From Candidatus Nitrosopelagicus sp. (GTDB lineage Archaea; Thermoproteota; Nitrososphaeria; Nitrososphaerales; Nitrosopumilaceae), in assembly GCA_018691945.1 (NCBI GenBank), contig JABHJJ010000073.1, forward strand, positions 1-8,872: a stretch of 8,872 nt of DNA, given 5' to 3'. The notes beneath the pieces are model-generated. The model was not told the DNA's origin. It saw only the letters and a list, made by a program, of their open reading frames with translations, and ran no database searches. Position 1 is the first letter of the stretch. Each line of letters starts with the position of its first letter. Below, piece by piece: positions 6,283 to 8,872 of the stretch. Position numbers and translations under genes: made by a program.

Positions 6283-6917
6283 TTAAATGATTCTTGATTG
6301 ATTGGAATTATAATTATTTTTTCATTAATCAAATACTGTAACGATTCTCCATATTCTGTATCTAGAATTTGATTATTGGCCCACCAGAATGTTGTAATTT
6401 TAAACCATTCTGGAATTTGTAATTCTTGACCAATAATTGGATTAAAAATTATTTTTTCATCAATTAAAAATTGAATTGCATTTGCATACTCTCTATCCGG
6501 CATTTGTCCGCTAGTCCATAATTTTGATAAATCTTTCACCCAATACGGAATTCCAATACTTCCATCATCCACAATTGTAAATTCTGTATTCGATATTGCT
6601 CCTGAATACTGTAATTCTAATTCATATTTGCCTTCATTCCATATCACACTATCAAATCCAAATGGTGCAATCACTCTTGATTCTTCCTGAGATATTGGCA
6701 TTGTTAATAATCGACTTTTATTTCCACTTGTGTCTGTGATGAAAATTACCGCATCTTCTCCAGTAACTTCCGACACCATGATTTTGTAATCTAATTTCTC
6801 ACCAAAATTGTAGCTAGATGATGTGAGTATTATCTCCACATCTGGTGTATATTGAGCAAAAGCATTACCTGAAAAAATTACTCCTATCCCAACTAATATT
6901 GCAAGATAATATTTCAT
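6252..6917 (-). CDS. Secreted protein with Ig/beta domain and two Trp-rich 36-residue repeats, unknown function
   Basis: 221 residues. The signal peptide is 1-21 (GNAFA before QYTP). Residues 24-117 look like an Ig-like or macroglobulin-type beta domain (VEIILTSSSYNFGEKLDYKI, then WNEGKYELELQYSG). Two aligned repeats follow at 123-158 and 168-203. Both fit IP-x-W-[VF]-K-x5-W-x3-Q-[MI]-x-D-x-E-Y-x3-[IL]-Q-[FY]-LI-x-EKII, a repeat common in exported thaumarchaeal proteins (family recollection). The tail is short, polar and has no membrane anchor. It starts 24 nt after a good TATA box, so the mRNA is probably leaderless. The last 31 bp overlap the end of the plus-strand surface-protein gene. T-rich minus-strand sequence just past its stop (6241-6250) may terminate it. 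Function is unknown; binding to the cell surface or to another exported protein is inferred only. Confidence 0.75.
   Translation of the reverse strand: MKYYLAILVGIGVIFSGNAFAQYTPDVEIILTSSSYNFGEKLDYKIMVSEVTGEDAVIFITDTSGNKSRLLTMPISQEESRVIAPFGFDSVIWNEGKYELELQYSGAISNTEFTIVDDGSIGIPYWVKDLSKLWTSGQMPDREYANAIQFLIDEKIIFNPIIGQELQIPEWFKITTFWWANNQILDTEYGESLQYLINEKIIIIPINQESFNQEPSSDKDL
6317..6322 (+). terminator. Possible poly-T terminator for the serA-surface protein transcript
   Basis: A run of six Ts in an AT-rich context lies 35 nt after the stop at 6282. It sits inside the oppositely oriented gene, because the two genes overlap at their ends. AT-rich coding DNA has many such runs, so this is only positional support. 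Confidence 0.3.
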
Positions 6918-6934
6918 ATTTTCACAAAATCTCT

Positions 6935-6947
6935 GTATAATATAATG
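6935..6947. promoter_or_regulatory. TATA element in a 76-bp divergent promoter region, possibly used in both directions
   Basis: GTATAATATAATG on plus, CATTATATTATAC on minus. Its centre is 24 nt before the minus-strand start at 6917, ideal for a leaderless transcript of the Trp-repeat protein. It is also the best TATA candidate for eL15 on plus, where it would give a leader of about 28 nt that includes the Shine-Dalgarno-like AGGGGAT. Whether one element drives both genes cannot be told from sequence. Confidence 0.5.
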
Positions 6948-6979
6948 AATTTCCTTTCTAAATTCTCATAGGATTATTA

Positions 6980-6986
6980 AGGGGAT
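6980..6986 (+). promoter_or_regulatory. Shine-Dalgarno-like site for eL15
   Basis: AGGGGAT, followed by a T-run, ends 7 nt before the ATG at 6994. It partly matches the GGTGAT type expected from the archaeal 16S 3' end. It supports ATG 6994 rather than the in-frame ATG at 7003. It is one of the few ribosome-site-like sequences in the window. Confidence 0.45.
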
Positions 6987-6993
6987 TTTTTTT

Positions 6994-7461
6994 ATGAATC
7001 TAATGACACTAAGTCAAGATGATGTTTGGCACAAAATGTGGAAGGAAAACTCTCCAGAATTAAGAAATCGTGCAATTGTATGGAGAAAAGAAGATGCAGT
7101 TACACGTATTGAGAGACCTAGCAGACTTCTTCGTGCAAGAAGACTTGGGTATAAAGCAAAACAAGGCATAATTGTAATTCGAATGAGAGTTGGTTCTGGT
7201 GGAATGAGACGCCAAAGACCACGTGGTGGTAGGCGTCCAAAACATTTGGGTGTAACTAGAATAAAGCAAGATGATGATATGAAAACTGTAGCAAATAGAC
7301 GTGTACTTGAAAGATATCCAAATATGAAACTTTTAGGTTCTTATTTCTTATACAAAGATGGCAAACATTATTGGTATGAGGTAATTCTAGCAGATCCATC
7401 ACATCCAAGAATTATAAAAGATAAAGAAATGCGAAAACGAGTAATTTCTGCTGCTGCATGA
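6994..7461 (+). CDS. rpl15e: 50S ribosomal protein L15e (eL15)
   Basis: 155 residues, the usual archaeal length of about 145-195. It matches the eL15 pattern throughout: WKENSPELRNRAIVWRKEDA (16-35), RLGYKAKQGIIVIRMRVGSG (50-69), GGRRPKHLGVTRIK (78-91), LERYPNMKLLGSYFLYKDGK (105-124) and YWYEVILADPSHP (126-138). This strongly basic protein binds 23S rRNA and is shared by archaea and eukaryotes but absent from bacteria. The first nine or so residues (MNLMTLSQD) are less conserved; M1 is preferred over M4 because of the ribosome-site spacing. Its stop overlaps the next ATG as ATGA, so translation of the downstream exported protein is probably coupled to it. No other ribosomal protein gene is adjacent. 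Confidence 0.96.
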   Translation: MNLMTLSQDDVWHKMWKENSPELRNRAIVWRKEDAVTRIERPSRLLRARRLGYKAKQGIIVIRMRVGSGGMRRQRPRGGRRPKHLGVTRIKQDDDMKTVANRRVLERYPNMKLLGSYFLYKDGKHYWYEVILADPSHPRIIKDKEMRKRVISAAA

Positions 7462-8240
7462 TAAAACTACTATTAATTATTTTAATACTAATATCTGGAT
7501 CTGTATCTGTTGTTGATGCAGTCCCACTTTCAGATATGACTGGGCTGAAATACACATTTCCTGTAAAAACTGATGAGCGTTCATTTACTATCGAAACTAC
7601 TGGAAATCTACAGGTCTCAAATCTTGATTTTGATAAAAATGATAAATCCCTCACGCTAGACATAACTACTTCAATTGAAAATAATATCTTAGAAGTAGTT
7701 ATCCCATCATCCCTGATTAGCGGTGATTTCAGATTTTATTTAGATGATACTGAATTATTTCCAAAATTTAGTAAAGGAAAAAATTCGATATTTGTAACAA
7801 TTGAATTCTCTGCACCAGCTGGTAATTATGAAATCAAATTGCAAGGCACAACATATCTGGACATATTTGACATATCTGAGAAAATTGATTATAAAATATC
7901 TAATGGGCTAGTTGATAAGATAGAATCAAATCCTTCTACAAATTCATTGATCTTCTCATTAACTGATACTGAAGATGCTGGACAATTATCAGTAAAATTA
8001 TCTGATGATGTAATCACACCTTTTGAAAATAATGAATTTATGATATTTGTAGATGGGATTAATTCAGATTATTTAATAAAAGATGATATACTGAATATAA
8101 AATTTAATTCAAATGACAATATGATTACAATAATTGGAACATATGTCATTCCTGAATTTCATGAAATTGCACCACTAGTTCTTGCAACTTCTTTTATTGG
8201 TTTGATAGTTCTAAGAAAATACAAAAAATTATTCATTTAA
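7458..8240 (+). CDS. Exported surface protein with PEFG-CTERM-like sorting signal (PEFH variant)
   Basis: 260 residues. A signal peptide spans about 1-21 (hydrophobic core 3-17, cleavage near VVDA before VPLS). The mature part is acidic and beta-rich and seems to hold two related domains, about 28-131 and 145-228. The second (KISNGLVDKIESN, LIFSLTDTEDAGQLSVKL, FMIFVDG, MITIIGT) resembles the domain of other thaumarchaeal PEFG-CTERM proteins. The C-terminus has IPEFHEIAPL (231-240), then a hydrophobic helix (237-252) and basic RKYKK (253-257). This is the tripartite layout of an archaeosortase target, in which the motif is recognised, cleaved and the protein attached to the surface. The fourth motif residue is His instead of the usual Gly. 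Its ATG overlaps the eL15 stop by 4 nt (ATGA), and no separate promoter is visible. The last 12 bp overlap the convergent redoxin gene. The precise role is unknown. Confidence 0.75.
   Translation: MIKLLLIILILISGSVSVVDAVPLSDMTGLKYTFPVKTDERSFTIETTGNLQVSNLDFDKNDKSLTLDITTSIENNILEVVIPSSLISGDFRFYLDDTELFPKFSKGKNSIFVTIEFSAPAGNYEIKLQGTTYLDIFDISEKIDYKISNGLVDKIESNPSTNSLIFSLTDTEDAGQLSVKLSDDVITPFENNEFMIFVDGINSDYLIKDDILNIKFNSNDNMITIIGTYVIPEFHEIAPLVLATSFIGLIVLRKYKKLFI
8213..8228 (-). terminator. Possible T-rich terminator downstream of the redoxin gene
   Basis: On the minus strand the redoxin stop (8231-8229) is followed at once by TTTTTTGTATTTTC, two T-runs typical of archaeal termination. It lies inside the end of the PEFG-like gene. 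For the plus strand a T5 run sits at 8244-8248, just past that gene's stop. Confidence 0.35.
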
Positions 8241-8872
8241 TAATTTTTCAATCATAGATTCCAAATTTGCTGTCTGACCAAATGAGACATCACGTAATAT
8301 TCCTTTTCTATCCACTAAAATCGTAGATGGGGTTCCTTGTAATGAGTACATCTCAAATGTCTCTGCTGAATATTCTTTTGATTTGAAATATTCTTTTACT
8401 CTGGAAAAAATCTGTTCTTTGTAATCATCTGGTTGTGAGTCAAAATCTGGAAGCTGATTTTTGATAAATGCAGTCATTTTTTCTTTGGTTGGCTCTCCTG
8501 CTTTTACTAATGAGTCCATTGCAACTGGATATGGAATTTTATATGATAATTTTCCTTCATCAAGTTGACCATATTGAGATAATGCTTGTTTTGTATCTCC
8601 AACAACTTCTCCTGTTGTAAGAAGCATTTCCAAGTTTTCTAGCGTATTTTTATCATAATCTTCAAATGCTGTTGCTACGCCCATGACAGTTAATCCATCT
8701 CCTTTGAATTTTTGATAAATGTTAATTATTTCTGGAATTGAATGCATAAAACATCCTGGGCAATTTACTTGAAACACTTCAACTAATTTGACATTATCTC
8801 CTTCTTTGTCAAAATTTGTATCCATTCCTTGTACCCACTCGGAAACTTTGAGGTTTGGGGCCTTTTGACCAA
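8229..8872 (-). CDS. Thioredoxin-fold redoxin (TlpA/AhpC-TSA type), 5' end beyond the window
   Basis: The frame is open to the right edge. An in-frame ATG at 8825-8823 exists but is not the start: the 15 codons before it read GQKAPNLKVSEWVQG, the expected redoxin N-terminus (GQKAP-x-L). Thus 213 residues are visible. In numbering from M at 8825, the active site is NCPGCF with C22 and C25, preceded by strand KLVEVFQV. The cis-proline loop is GTPST at 164-168, followed by ILVDRKG. Between them are about 138 residues, longer than a plain thioredoxin, including a helical insert (about 58-150). It probably acts as a thiol-disulfide oxidoreductase or thiol peroxidase. The CPGC dipeptide is less common than CGPC, CPHC or CPPC. 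Location is undecidable because any signal peptide would be outside the window. The 3' end overlaps the PEFG-like gene by 12 bp. Confidence 0.82.
   Translation of the reverse strand, partial: GQKAPNLKVSEWVQGMDTNFDKEGDNVKLVEVFQVNCPGCFMHSIPEIINIYQKFKGDGLTVMGVATAFEDYDKNTLENLEMLLTTGEVVGDTKQALSQYGQLDEGKLSYKIPYPVAMDSLVKAGEPTKEKMTAFIKNQLPDFDSQPDDYKEQIFSRVKEYFKSKEYSAETFEMYSLQGTPSTILVDRKGILRDVSFGQTANLESMIEKLLNE

Noticed and set aside
8229..8825. Start of the redoxin gene at the ATG at 8825
   Set aside because: The conserved GQKAP N-terminal block is encoded upstream in the same frame, so the gene is cut by the window edge.
1..8872. tRNA genes, insertion sequences, prophage genes, attachment sites
   Set aside because: No cloverleaf-capable intergenic stretch, transposase, integrase or terminal inverted repeats found; intergenic gaps are all under about 210 bp and explained by promoters, a terminator and one small ORF.

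Overview
The window looks like chromosomal DNA of an ammonia-oxidising archaeon (Nitrososphaerota/Thaumarchaeota, Nitrosopumilus-like). The evidence is a two-domain copper nitrite reductase (NirK) of the kind these archaea carry, archaeal ribosomal protein eL15, a CDKAL1/e-MtaB-type tRNA methylthiotransferase, small secreted proteins with Trp-rich repeats and a PEFG-CTERM-like tail, TATA boxes placed about 24-28 nt before start codons (leaderless-type promoters), and AT-rich, tightly packed genes. From memory, unverified, the order tubulin-like gene / methylthiotransferase / fumarase / NirK / phosphoglycerate dehydrogenase matches the nirK neighbourhood of Nitrosopumilus maritimus.

Left part (1-2869, all on minus): the first 46 codons of a probable FtsZ/tubulin-like GTPase that runs off the left edge, then a two-gene operon of class II fumarase followed 1 nt later by the tRNA ms2t6A methylthiotransferase. 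A 124-bp divergent intergenic region (2870-2993) holds a strong TATA box for nirK and an 8-bp inverted repeat.

Middle (2994-6282): nirK on plus with all copper and catalytic residues intact, a poly-T terminator, then a previously untracked 34-codon minus-strand ORF for a one-helix membrane peptide. Next is D-3-phosphoglycerate dehydrogenase (short form, no ACT domain), followed 2 nt later by a TTG-started, signal-peptide, single-pass surface protein.

Right part (6252-8872): a secreted minus-strand protein with two Trp-rich repeats overlaps the preceding gene tail to tail by 31 bp. It shares a 76-bp divergent promoter region with eL15. eL15 is coupled through ATGA to a PEFG-CTERM-like exported protein, which in turn overlaps by 12 bp the end of a minus-strand redoxin gene that runs off the right edge.

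Most of this is core chromosome: central carbon metabolism, translation, and the nitrogen-oxide enzyme. No CRISPR array, transposon, tRNA or phage gene is seen. The less explained part is the set of exported proteins attached to housekeeping genes (serA and eL15). Two of them seem to share one beta-rich domain, and one carries a variant sorting signal. The tiny membrane ORF beside nirK and the C-terminal extension of NirK are the other items worth checking.
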